Positions 1-6,338 are shown, numbered from the stretch's first letter. The stretch is 11,117 nt of DNA from Microcoleaceae cyanobacterium UBA9251 (GCA_003542015.1 DPLL01000266.1:1-11117); one strand, 5' to 3'. Made by a program: numbers and translations. Notes: generated by a model from the letters alone, not told the origin.

Positions 1-66
1 CTTCGATACAAACAAGAGAGACGGTCGTTTAACGTTAAGTTGTCACCAATGGGCTCTGCCTGGTAA
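1..66 (+). pseudogene. Possible C-terminal tail of a truncated gene at the window edge (TnpB-like?)
   Basis: Frame 1 is open from the window edge to a TAA at 64-66 and encodes 21 residues, with KQERRSF followed by NVKLSPMGSAW. This could be the end of a gene lying mostly outside the window. A KQE-containing tail followed closely by a sequence resembling an IS200/IS605 right end (about 67-106) suggests a TnpB-type (OrfB) protein. That is inference from position and general resemblance, not a domain match, since no catalytic or zinc-finger residues fall inside the window. It may equally be non-coding. Low confidence. Confidence 0.22.
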
Positions 67-106
67 CGAGTAGAATCCCCGTCTATCAAAGAGCTGAGAG
101 TGTCAA
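45..106 (+). mobile_element. Possible IS200/IS605-type right end
   Basis: The stretch contains GTAGAATCCCCGTC followed about 20 nt later by GAGTGTCAA. Right ends of many cyanobacterial IS200/IS605 elements have a GAATCCCCG-type hairpin arm and finish at a TCAA cleavage tetranucleotide. Here the second hairpin arm is poorly conserved, so the structure is degenerate at best. The TCAA at 103-106 overlaps the stop codon of cytM, which would put the element boundary exactly at the end of that gene. No transposase domain is visible in the window. Confidence 0.3.
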
Positions 107-483
107 ATTTGTTCTAAATATCTGAGCAAGTCTGCCATTTCTTGCGGATTTGGCTGAAACTGTGGCATGGGCGGGGTTTGTCCGCTGGTGACTTGGCGGA
201 TTAAATCGAATTCGGATTTGCGCTGGGACACTAAGTGTAAGTTTGGCCCGACTTGACTGTCGGACAGGGATGTGTGACACCCGGCACAGTTCATTTGAAA
301 GATGGCGGAACCCTGAATCGGGTCTCCTGTCAAGGACAGTACGCTACTGACGTAGGGATCTGCGACCTGAAAGTGGTGCATTGCTAAAGTGGATAACACG
401 ATCGCGAGCAAGAATGATAGCACAAATATGCCAAGTCGCTCGATCGGGTTTTTAGTTTCATTTCTGGCAAATTGGTTATTCAA
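103..483 (-). CDS. cytM: Cytochrome cM-type membrane-anchored c-type cytochrome
   Basis: A 126-residue class I cytochrome c. An N-terminal hydrophobic segment (about residues 17-35) serves as signal or anchor and would hold the haem domain on the lumenal or periplasmic face of thylakoid or plasma membrane. The haem-binding motif CAGCH is at residues 66-70 and the probable axial methionine is in PPMPQF (M106). The stretches DPYVSSVL, GSAIFQMNCAGCH and the C-terminal NPQEMADLLRYLE are typical of cyanobacterial cytochrome cM rather than cytochrome c6. CytM is thought to act in electron flow linked to respiration or stress; its exact role is debated. The start is TTG at 483, the only ordinary start codon ahead of the membrane segment. 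No ATG is available there, the frame closes upstream at a TAG at 508-510, and no clear Shine-Dalgarno sequence precedes it. It is divergent from petG. Confidence 0.87.
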   Translation of the reverse strand: MNNQFARNETKNPIERLGIFVLSFLLAIVLSTLAMHHFQVADPYVSSVLSLTGDPIQGSAIFQMNCAGCHTSLSDSQVGPNLHLVSQRKSEFDLIRQVTSGQTPPMPQFQPNPQEMADLLRYLEQI

Positions 484-616
484 AGGAGTTCTATTAAAAA
501 AAGTAATCTACAAGAAAGTTTATTTCTCATAACATAGCTTAATCCTTTGCAGCGGGGATATCAAGCTCTGAGACCCCTGTAATGGTTCTTTTGGGAAAAT
601 TCATCTGTGTAACTGC

Positions 617-625
617 TGGTAATAT
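617..625 (+). promoter_or_regulatory. Candidate extended -10 box for petG
   Basis: TGGTAATAT fits an extended -10 element (TGn followed by TAATAT), about 40 nt upstream of the petG start. No good -35 hexamer lies 16-18 nt further upstream. The spacer also has to hold the cytM promoter on the other strand, for which I see no convincing box. Motif match only. Confidence 0.3.
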
Positions 626-653
626 TAAAAATAGGTTGTTAAATCTTAACGAT

Positions 654-659
654 AAGGAG
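654..659 (+). promoter_or_regulatory. petG ribosome binding site
   Basis: AAGGAG is placed five bases before the ATG at 665. It fixes the start of a very short gene that length-based gene finders can miss. Confidence 0.75.
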
Positions 660-664
660 CTCTC

Positions 665-784
665 ATGGTAGAACCGTTGCTTTCAGGTATTGTTCTGGGT
701 CTGATCTTTGTTACTCTGTCGGGGCTGTTTTTTGCTGCTTATCAGCAGTACAAGCGCGGCGATCAGTTGGGTATCAACAAGTAA
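665..784 (+). CDS. petG: Cytochrome b6-f complex subunit V (PetG)
   Basis: A 39-residue protein beginning MVEPLLSGIVLGLIFVTLSG, with one hydrophobic helix (about residues 4-25) and a short basic tail (QQYKRGDQLG). This is the characteristic PetG sequence. PetG is a single-span subunit of the thylakoid cytochrome b6-f complex and is needed for its assembly or stability. It is one or two residues longer than the 37-38 usual in the family, ending INK. A good Shine-Dalgarno sequence (654-659) supports the start. It is monocistronic as far as can be seen: no plus-strand gene follows and a minus-strand glycosyltransferase ends 180 bp downstream. The pairing with cytM links both to photosynthetic or respiratory electron transport. 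Confidence 0.95.
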   Translation: MVEPLLSGIVLGLIFVTLSGLFFAAYQQYKRGDQLGINK

Positions 785-789
785 ATCGG

Positions 790-804
790 CTTGTAGGGGC
801 GGTG
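790..804 (+). repeat. TTGTAGGGGC-family repeat fragment
   Basis: TTGTAGGGGCGGTGC begins a few bases after the petG stop and shares TTGTAGGGGC with the inverted-repeat element at 6254-6332. It looks like a partial copy of a dispersed palindromic family common in cyanobacterial spacers. No clean partner arm is seen here. Confidence 0.4.
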
Positions 805-859
805 CCAAGAGTGCCCACCCCATCTGGGGAGAGGGGGAGAATGGGAGAGGGGAGAGTGG

Positions 860-902
860 GGGTAGAAAAAAAAATCTTCCTCCATCCCTTTTCCTTCTAC
901 CC
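860..902. repeat. Purine/pyrimidine inverted repeat after petG
   Basis: GGGTAGAA (860-867) is the exact reverse complement of TTCTACCC (895-902), with a 27-nt loop that itself holds an A-run and a TTTT that could extend pairing. The left side continues a G/A-only tract (about 831-871) and the right side is pyrimidine-rich. It could fold in RNA between the convergent petG and glycosyltransferase genes, but there is no T-run typical of an intrinsic terminator. Confidence 0.35.
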
Positions 903-921
903 TCGAACTAACCTCCGTGAC

Positions 922-950
922 ATCCGTTAAATCCGTTACCCAATCCGTTG
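922..950. repeat. Three short ATCCGTTA direct repeats
   Basis: ATCCGTTA occurs at 922-929 and 931-938, with ATCCGTTG at 943-950. They sit just outside the 3' end of the glycosyltransferase that stops at 965. Simple local repetition with no evident function. Confidence 0.4.
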
Positions 951-964
951 CCGAACTTCCTTCG

Positions 965-2047
965 TTAAAGATACCGATCAAGAATAGCAGCAGTTTCCCG
1001 ACCTGTTTTTTCCCAGCTAAATTGTTTTGCTCTCGCCAAACCGAGGGCTCTCAGGTGCGATCGCACTTGAGGATCTACTACAAGCTCGTGCATAGCAGCG
1101 GTAATTTCCGCGACGCTGTAAGGATTAACTAACAACGCGCCGTCCCCCCCCACCTCTGGCATTGAAGACAGGTTAGAGGTGATGACAGGAGTACCACAAG
1201 CCATTGCTTCGAGCACGGGGAGGCCGAATCCTTCCCAAAGACTGGGGAAAACTAGGGCGATCGCCTGATTGATGACTTTCGGCAAATCAGCAGCGGGAAT
1301 GTAATCTAAGAATTTTACGCGATCGGCTAATCCCAATTCTTGCACCTGAGCTTTCAGCAGCGGCGTATAGCGTTTATCTTCCGATCCAGCTATCCACAAT
1401 TCGCACTCGCAACTGCTGGGTAAAGCAGCAAATCCTGCTAGGATTCGCTGCAAGTTTTTATGAGGATTGTGGCGGCCAATATAAAGAAAATAATTGCTAG
1501 TTGGCAAATCTAGAAAACGGAAAAAACTGGTATCATATCCAGGGGAAATTGGCGTAATTAAAGAAGTAGGAATTTTACAAAAATCGGCGATATCTTTCGC
1601 AGTTGCTTCAGAGTCGCAAATAACGTGCTGAGCCTGTCGCAGCACTTGGGGAATATAGTAGCGGTGGTATGGTGTCAGCGGATCGAAACGGCGGGGAAAT
1701 CGCAAGGCAATTAAATCATGTACTGTAATTATATAGCGACAACCTGCAAATACCGGAGCTTCGGGAATTGGTGAAAATATTAAGTTAGATTTTAACTCTT
1801 TGTAAATTTTTGGAAGCTGGGTTTGTGTCCACAGCAATCTGTTTATATGTCCTTTGGTTCCTTGTTCTGGAGTTAGGTTTGATGGGATTTTGTAGCAGGT
1901 GTAGTTTGGTATTTCGGCGGCGGTTAGTAATGTTGGATTGAGGGATTTTAGGTGGGGAAATAGGTTTTTGGCGTAGATGGCTAAGCCGGTTGGTTTGGAA
2001 ATTAGGAAGGAGAGGTTGATTAGTAAGTTGGATTGGGGATTTGGCAT
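965..2047 (-). CDS. GT4-family glycosyltransferase (first paralog)
   Basis: A 360-residue GT-B fold glycosyltransferase of CAZy family GT4, probably cytosolic or membrane-associated. The N-terminal acceptor domain (about 1-180) contains ITVHDLIALRFPRRF. The C-terminal nucleotide-sugar domain contains YIGRHNPHKNL (189-199) and the EX7E signature (E272 and E280) within LWEGFGLPVLEAMACGTPV. Such enzymes transfer mannose, rhamnose or similar sugars in O-antigen or exopolysaccharide synthesis; donor and acceptor cannot be read from sequence. The ATG at 2047 is chosen because the in-frame upstream extension to 2131 is translated intergenic repeat, and the downstream paralog begins at the equivalent position. 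No good Shine-Dalgarno sequence is visible. It is the last gene of a minus-strand cluster and is closely related along its whole length to the neighbour at 2240-3310, suggesting tandem duplication. Confidence 0.85.
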   Translation of the reverse strand: MPNPQSNLLINLSFLISKPTGLAIYAKNLFPHLKSLNPTLLTAAEIPNYTCYKIPSNLTPEQGTKGHINRLLWTQTQLPKIYKELKSNLIFSPIPEAPVFAGCRYIITVHDLIALRFPRRFDPLTPYHRYYIPQVLRQAQHVICDSEATAKDIADFCKIPTSLITPISPGYDTSFFRFLDLPTSNYFLYIGRHNPHKNLQRILAGFAALPSSCECELWIAGSEDKRYTPLLKAQVQELGLADRVKFLDYIPAADLPKVINQAIALVFPSLWEGFGLPVLEAMACGTPVITSNLSSMPEVGGDGALLVNPYSVAEITAAMHELVVDPQVRSHLRALGLARAKQFSWEKTGRETAAILDRYL

Positions 2048-2091
2048 GGGATAATATGTAGATTGCGGTTTTTTAGTGGGATTTTTTTTGT

Positions 2092-2121
2092 TAACCGCAG
2101 AGGGCGCAGAGGGCGCAGAGA
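2092..2121. repeat. CCGCAGAGGGCGCAGAG repeat, copy 1
   Basis: This copy contains ACCGCAGAGGGCGCAGAGG followed by another GCGCAGAG, built from 9-nt units. It is a very common dispersed repeat of filamentous cyanobacteria, and a second copy lies at 2190-2217. Its reverse strand reads through in frame with the glycosyltransferase start and creates a false N-terminal extension. Confidence 0.75.
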
Positions 2122-2130
2122 GTGTACGCA

Positions 2131-2145
2131 AAAAACCCGGTTTCT
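2131..2145. repeat. AAACCCGGTTT palindromic repeat core
   Basis: AAAAACCCGGTTTCT is identical to the left inner arm of the palindromic element at 8566-8580. It is closely related to the perfect palindrome at 11064-11078. A solitary core, without the GGAATTACGCAC motif that accompanies the other two. Confidence 0.6.
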
Positions 2146-2189
2146 TCCAACAATCGTTGCTTTTTTCGAGAAATCCAAGATTTTTTTTA

Positions 2190-2217
2190 CCGCAGAGGGC
2201 GCAGAGGGCGCAGAGAG
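2190..2217. repeat. CCGCAGAGGGCGCAGAG repeat, copy 2
   Basis: Same units and orientation as the copy at 2092-2121, about 97 bp away. The two copies flank the CCCGGTTT core and fill most of the spacer between the two paralogous glycosyltransferase genes. Confidence 0.75.
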
Positions 2218-2239
2218 GAGAGATTAAGAGAGAGAAGAT

Positions 2240-3310
2240 TTAAAGGTATTTTTGTAAAATATTGGCAGTTGTTTCTCCGGTTTTGTTCCAGCTAAATTGA
2301 GCCGATCTGGCTAAACTAGCTGTTTTTAAGTGCGATCGCAATTTTGAATCTGTTGCTACTGTTTTCATGGCTTCGGCTATTTCTCCAACGCTGTAAGGAT
2401 TTACTAATAATGCCGCATCTCCGGCTACTTCTGGCATTGATGATAGGTTGGAGGTAATGACGGGAGTGCCGCAAGCCATTGCTTCTAAAATTGGTAAGCC
2501 GAATCCTTCCCAAAGTGTGGGGAATACTAGGGCGATTGCTTGATTCATTAGTACGGGTAATTGTTCGTAGGAAACGTAACCCAAAAATTTGATGGAAGAT
2601 TTTAGTCCTAATTCTTCAACTTGTGCTATTAACTGCGGTGTGTAGGTATTGGGAGGCCCTGCTAGCCAAAGTTCGTAGTTTGTGCGATCGCTCAAACTCG
2701 CAAATGCCGTAATTAATCTTTCCAGGTTTTTATAAGGATCGTGTCTCCCTGTATAAAGAAAATAATTTTTGGTCGGCAAGTCTAGATATCTAAAGTTAAT
2801 ACTATCACAAGCTAGGGGAATTGCCGTCATTTTCTTGGCGGGAATCTGAAAAAAGTTAGCAACATCCTCAGCGGTTGCTTGAGAATCGCAAATAATGTGT
2901 TCTGCTTGCCGCAAAACCTGCGGTATATAGTAGCGAAAATAAGCTCTTAAGCGAGAAAACCGTTTGAAAAATCGCAAAGGGATTAAATCGTGTACTGTGA
3001 CGATGTAGCGGCAGCCGGAATACAAAGGTGCTTCTGGAATTGGAGAAAATATCAGGTTTGAATCCAATTTATTGTAAATTTTAGGCAGATTAAACTGAGT
3101 CCACCGCAGTCTGTTTATTTGTCCTTTTGTTCCTCGATCTGGTGTGAGGTTGTCGGGGATTTGATAGCAAGTATAATCGTCAATCTGCTGGGAAACAAGT
3201 AATGTTGGTTCTAGCTGTTGAAGTTCGGGGAAAATATTGGCTGCATAAGTCCCGATTCCCGTTGGTTCGGGAGTTAAGAATGACAAATTAATTAACAATG
3301 AATTAGACAT
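2240..3310 (-). CDS. GT4-family glycosyltransferase (second paralog)
   Basis: A 356-residue GT-B glycosyltransferase, family GT4. The N-terminal domain carries TGIGTYAANIFP (about 17-28) and VTVHDLIPLRFF. The C-terminal donor domain carries YTGRHDPYKNLERL (186-199) and EX7E (E268 and E276) in LWEGFGLPILEAMACGTPV. It aligns without major gaps to the gene at 965-2047 and, by eye, well over half the residues match. Its substrate is unknown, but a GT4 role in polysaccharide or lipid-linked oligosaccharide assembly is expected. The ATG at 3310 is preferred to the in-frame GTG at 3325 because GAGG lies just ahead of it, and the protein then starts like its paralog (LLINLSFL). It follows the GT2-GT4 gene by only 37 bp, so the two are probably co-transcribed. 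Confidence 0.87.
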   Translation of the reverse strand: MSNSLLINLSFLTPEPTGIGTYAANIFPELQQLEPTLLVSQQIDDYTCYQIPDNLTPDRGTKGQINRLRWTQFNLPKIYNKLDSNLIFSPIPEAPLYSGCRYIVTVHDLIPLRFFKRFSRLRAYFRYYIPQVLRQAEHIICDSQATAEDVANFFQIPAKKMTAIPLACDSINFRYLDLPTKNYFLYTGRHDPYKNLERLITAFASLSDRTNYELWLAGPPNTYTPQLIAQVEELGLKSSIKFLGYVSYEQLPVLMNQAIALVFPTLWEGFGLPILEAMACGTPVITSNLSSMPEVAGDAALLVNPYSVGEIAEAMKTVATDSKLRSHLKTASLARSAQFSWNKTGETTANILQKYL

Positions 3311-3314
3311 GATT

Positions 3315-3319
3315 CCCTC
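3315..3319 (-). promoter_or_regulatory. Ribosome binding site deciding the start at 3310
   Basis: Minus-strand GAGGG ends four bases before the ATG at 3310. This spacing favours that ATG over the in-frame GTG five codons upstream (3325). Confidence 0.5.
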
Positions 3320-3347
3320 GCACACAATTTATCTATATTTACGCAAT

Positions 3348-5486
3348 TTATCCCTCGCGATTGATATCGACTATTTGAGCTACATCCGCTGGATTTGGCA
3401 GACGAATTGTAGCATATTCTTTGTGAATAATCTCAAAAAAATGCTTGACTTTTTCCTCGAAATGTGCCAGTATAAAATACTGACTGCGCTGATAAGCGAC
3501 AGCTTGAATTTCTGCTAGCAAATCGGGATTAACAATTAGCTGATGTGAATGGTGGCAAAGTTCCTCAACGCTATTGAATAAAAAACCCGATCGCCTATTT
3601 TCGACAATTTCCACTTGGCCGCCACCGTTGAAAACAATCGGAGCACAACGGTTTTGCATTGCTTCTACAGTCGCCATCCCGAAATGTTCAAATCTTTGAG
3701 GATTTACTTCTCCCAAACCGCAGGCGTGCCAAAATATACTGGCTTTAGCATAAAGCGATTTTACCTCCTCCAAGTCAGCATTTACTTTTAGTTCGATCGC
3801 ACCCGCATCTTGCTTCAATAAATTCTGGACAGTCTTTAAATAAGGATTCTTCGGAATGCTACTTCCCACTAAAACTAGCCGCCATCCTTGCATTTGTTCG
3901 GGATAATCCGCTAGCAAACTGCGGAAAGCTTTAATCAATTCAATTTGCTTTTTCGTTCCCCCAGCTTCCCATTGTCCCACAGCTAAAATTATGTTTTCTT
4001 TTGGGACTTTAACTGTTTCCATTTCCACGGGCGGATACAGCATAAAAGTGGGTTTTAGGTTCCAGCGTTTGTCCAACCACTTGACAGTAAATTGACTGTT
4101 TGCAATAATGAAAGTATAGTCATCAACGGCAAAGTGGCGGTTGCGAAAGGTATTGGGAAAATGGCAGAAAAATACTGAAATCGGCGACAGCGGTTTAACT
4201 TTTTCCAGTTGATTAGCGTTGATGAAAATATCGTAATTTTTGCTTTCTCTGGCAATTTCATCAAAGGGATTTTCCAAGTCATCCGTAATTATGCTGGAAT
4301 CAATACACTGCATTCCGCGCTTTTCGTAAAACGGCAAGGGAATAACTTTTATTTTACATTCTGAAAGGTTCAAACCATACCAGGATTCTAAGTCGGAAAT
4401 CGCAACTGGTTTGTTGGTAATAAAAGTGATGTCAAATTGATTTTGTAGCAGCGAAGCCATCGTAGCCACGTATTTTTGTCCGCCACCAATAAAATGCAGT
4501 CCGTGATCGTAAATCGCGATCGACATTTTGCGATCGCCTCGCACCACCTGTAACCGTGATAAAATGCGATCGACTTTCAGCCGACTGTAAATCACAGCTA
4601 ACTTGTCAGACAATTGCGGCAGTACAGTTTCGATTATTTCTGGTTTCTGATATTCATACAATTTTTTAATTGCTACAAATAAACTTTCCAGCAACAAATC
4701 GTATTGTTTGTGAGTGAAAAAATCCGAAGTGTGAATAGAAGCGGCAAGTTGCAAAGGTTCGTGTTTTGCCAAATACAAAAACCGATTGCGGTTGCAAAAA
4801 TACTCTGTGAGTTTGCTACCTTTACTCGAACCTCGGTATTCGTGATGCGCTATAGCTGTCGGAGTATAAAGCATTTTCCAACCCTGTTTTTGGCAGCGTT
4901 TAGAATATTCTACATCCTCAAAATACATCACAAAATCTTCATCGATTTGACCAACTATTTCGAGACATTCCCTGCGGAAAAGCACGGCCGCCCAACAAAG
5001 ACCTTCTACTTCGCGTTCTGTGTTATACTGTCCTGAATCTTTCTCGCCAAAGCCGACATCTCGCCAAAAAAAATTAGGCAATTGTTGGATGCCAACACTG
5101 TTAATTCGCCCGTCTTTAAACAGCAATTTGCCGCTTGCAGCACCTACATTTTTGTGTTTTTCTAGCAGCTTTACCAGGATTTCTAGCCAGTGGCTATCAA
5201 GGGTGGCATCGTTATTTAGGAAACCGATATATTGTCCTTTAGCTTGGCTGATACCCAGGTTTAGAGCTTTAGCAAAGTTGTTTTCTGAGTTGACAAAAAC
5301 GCGCACTTGGGGAAATAGTTCGCTCAGAGTGTTAACTGATTCGTCTTGAGAGCAGTTATCTATTAAAATTACGTCTAGTTGCTGTTCAGGATAGGCAAGT
5401 TTTTGCAGAGATTTTAAGCAATCTTTCGTCTGGCGAATACCTTTATAATTGACGATAATTAGCGAACATATTGGTATTGAGGTCAT
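3348..5486 (-). CDS. Bifunctional GT2-GT4 fusion glycosyltransferase
   Basis: A 712-residue protein with two glycosyltransferase modules. The N-terminal GT-A module (about 1-245) is family GT2, rhamnosyltransferase-like. It opens CSLIIVNYKG, with IDNCSQDES (42-50) as donor-binding strand, the DXD-equivalent FLNNDA (89-94) and the acidic FEDVEYSKRCQKQGW (189-203). A linker of about 75 residues leads to MSIAIYDHGLHFIGGGQKYV (321-340), which looks like the natural start of a GT-B protein. This second module (321-690) is GT4-like, with E600 and E608 forming EX7E in EHFGMATVEAM. It probably adds two sugars in succession to a surface glycan, but the specificities cannot be deduced. The ATG at 5486 is the expected GT2 start. 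A heptanucleotide tandem repeat occupies the normal Shine-Dalgarno position. It is first of a three-gene minus-strand run. Confidence 0.88.
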   Translation of the reverse strand: MTSIPICSLIIVNYKGIRQTKDCLKSLQKLAYPEQQLDVILIDNCSQDESVNTLSELFPQVRVFVNSENNFAKALNLGISQAKGQYIGFLNNDATLDSHWLEILVKLLEKHKNVGAASGKLLFKDGRINSVGIQQLPNFFWRDVGFGEKDSGQYNTEREVEGLCWAAVLFRRECLEIVGQIDEDFVMYFEDVEYSKRCQKQGWKMLYTPTAIAHHEYRGSSKGSKLTEYFCNRNRFLYLAKHEPLQLAASIHTSDFFTHKQYDLLLESLFVAIKKLYEYQKPEIIETVLPQLSDKLAVIYSRLKVDRILSRLQVVRGDRKMSIAIYDHGLHFIGGGQKYVATMASLLQNQFDITFITNKPVAISDLESWYGLNLSECKIKVIPLPFYEKRGMQCIDSSIITDDLENPFDEIARESKNYDIFINANQLEKVKPLSPISVFFCHFPNTFRNRHFAVDDYTFIIANSQFTVKWLDKRWNLKPTFMLYPPVEMETVKVPKENIILAVGQWEAGGTKKQIELIKAFRSLLADYPEQMQGWRLVLVGSSIPKNPYLKTVQNLLKQDAGAIELKVNADLEEVKSLYAKASIFWHACGLGEVNPQRFEHFGMATVEAMQNRCAPIVFNGGGQVEIVENRRSGFLFNSVEELCHHSHQLIVNPDLLAEIQAVAYQRSQYFILAHFEEKVKHFFEIIHKEYATIRLPNPADVAQIVDINREG

Positions 5487-5490
5487 TGGG

Positions 5491-5522
5491 GATTTTAGAT
5501 TTTAGATTTTAGATTTTAGATT
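5491..5522. repeat. Heptanucleotide tandem repeat (GATTTTA)n
   Basis: Four complete GATTTTA units (5491-5518) plus a partial fifth lie four bases upstream of the ATG at 5486. On the coding strand the units read TAAAATC and fill the leader where a Shine-Dalgarno sequence would be. Heptanucleotide tandem repeats are a known class in filamentous cyanobacteria. Confidence 0.85.
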
Positions 5523-5614
5523 GATCTCGCAGATGAATTCGGGGGCTTGTGACTAAATTGCTTTGGGTCATTTTTGATTCACGACTTACGCACTCAAGGG
5601 TGGTGTTTCAAGAC

Positions 5615-5646
5615 TTTGAGATTCTTCGTTTTACTCAGAATGACAG
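5615..5646 (+). repeat. GAGATTCTTCG...CAGAATGAC dispersed repeat, copy 1
   Basis: TTTGAGATTCTTCG followed by ACTCAGAATGACA. It is related to the copies at 8490-8518 (opposite orientation) and 9461-9492, but the central CGCTGCGCT-like part has diverged. It is preceded by GACTTACGCA (5583-5592), which recurs near 10988 and, as GACTTACCCA, near 9431. Confidence 0.65.
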
Positions 5647-5672
5647 AATTATATCCAAATGTCTAAGTCCTA

Positions 5673-6200
5673 TTATTGTCGATGGAGCAACTGAGCGTTA
5701 ATTTGAGCTAAAATAGCACTCTGCTGCTGCTGTACTGCTTGAATTTGCTCTATTTCAGATTGAAGGGCTATTAGGGCTTTTTGCTGAGTTTCAAGCTGTG
5801 CTTTAACTTCGAGAAACCCATTACTAAATTCCCCTTGCAGTTTTTGATCGAGATTTTTTTGATTCTCCTGCAATTTTTGCAACTGGTTGCTCAATGTTTG
5901 AACGACGCGGGTATTGGCAAAATTGTAAATTACTTGTCGTTCCAGTACCGGTCTGAGCAATTTTCGGACTATTTTTCTAACTGCGATGACTACGGAACCA
6001 AGCCGCCTTTGATAAGAGGTAATTGGGACATTATAAATATCAAAACCAGTTTTTAGCAAGGCGATATCTTCGTCTTCTTCATCAAGGGCGATCGTACTAT
6101 TTTTGCTCCTAGACTGTGGCGAATTAGCCACAATTCGTGGCTCCAAAGTTTGCCGTAATTTATCTATTATCTGTTGAGTTGGTACTTTTTCGTACTGCAA
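5673..6200 (-). CDS. Hypothetical coiled-coil protein of the glycosyltransferase cluster
   Basis: A 175-residue protein that I do not recognise as a named family. The N-terminal 50 residues are polar and include an acidic patch (DEEDEDIA, 40-47). The middle has FDIYNVPITSYQRRLGSV (53-70), then a basic-hydrophobic helix (VRKIVRKLLRPVLERQ, 74-89). From about 98 to 172 it is Gln/Leu-rich with heptad-like spacing, a predicted coiled coil. Similar arrangements (a VPI-S-R-LG segment, KLLRP-L-RQ helix, then coiled coil) occur in proteins, some with methyltransferase domains, encoded in bacterial polysaccharide clusters. That is recollection, not a search result. A scaffolding or membrane-surface role is inference. 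The start is TTG at 6200, since no ATG exists near the N-terminus and a near-perfect AAAGGAGG precedes the TTG by seven bases. Confidence 0.72.
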   Translation of the reverse strand: MQYEKVPTQQIIDKLRQTLEPRIVANSPQSRSKNSTIALDEEDEDIALLKTGFDIYNVPITSYQRRLGSVVIAVRKIVRKLLRPVLERQVIYNFANTRVVQTLSNQLQKLQENQKNLDQKLQGEFSNGFLEVKAQLETQQKALIALQSEIEQIQAVQQQQSAILAQINAQLLHRQ

Positions 6201-6207
6201 TCTTTCG

Positions 6208-6215
6208 CCTCCTTT
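6208..6215 (-). promoter_or_regulatory. Strong ribosome binding site deciding a TTG start
   Basis: Minus-strand AAAGGAGG is seven bases upstream of the TTG at 6200. It is the best Shine-Dalgarno match in the window and the main reason to accept the non-ATG start. Confidence 0.8.
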
Positions 6216-6253
6216 CTATCAACTATAGCGCGTCTGAATCAATTGTGTAATTA

Positions 6254-6332
6254 TTGTAGGGGCAATCCGACCCCTACTCCCCGTGGTTGCCCCGATCTAT
6301 CCGGGGTAGGCACGGGGGCACTACCCCTACAA
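6254..6332. repeat. Nested inverted-repeat (MITE-like) element
   Basis: The outer arms TTGTAGGGG (6254-6262) and CCCCTACAA (6324-6332) are exact reverse complements. Inside are CCCCGTG (6279-6285) with CACGGGG (6311-6317), and CCCCG (6290-6294) with CGGGG (6302-6306). The 79-bp unit can therefore fold into a long GC-rich hairpin. It has no coding capacity and resembles a non-autonomous miniature element or a cyanobacterial palindromic repeat. A fragment with the same arm sequence is at 790-804. Confidence 0.75.
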
Positions 6333-6338
6333 ACCACA

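Noticed and set aside
860..902. Intrinsic terminator for petG
   Set aside because: The 8-bp stem has a 27-nt loop and no T-run after it; kept only as an inverted repeat.
708..911. Plus-strand 67-codon open frame overlapping petG
   Set aside because: It overlaps petG in another frame and then runs through low-complexity purine-rich spacer; no homology is evident.
2048..2131. In-frame N-terminal extension of the first GT4 gene (start at 2131)
   Set aside because: The added residues (TLSAPSAPSAV and so on) are a translation of the CCGCAGAGGGCGCAGAG repeat and have no counterpart in the paralog.
2092..2217. CRISPR-like array from the repeated CCGCAGAGGGCGCAGAG units
   Set aside because: There are only two copies, the units are internally 9-nt periodic, and there are no regular spacers and no cas genes. 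It is a known type of dispersed cyanobacterial repeat.
4704..5349. Two plus-strand open frames opposite the GT2-GT4 gene
   Set aside because: They are antisense shadows with no recognisable domains or ribosome binding sites.
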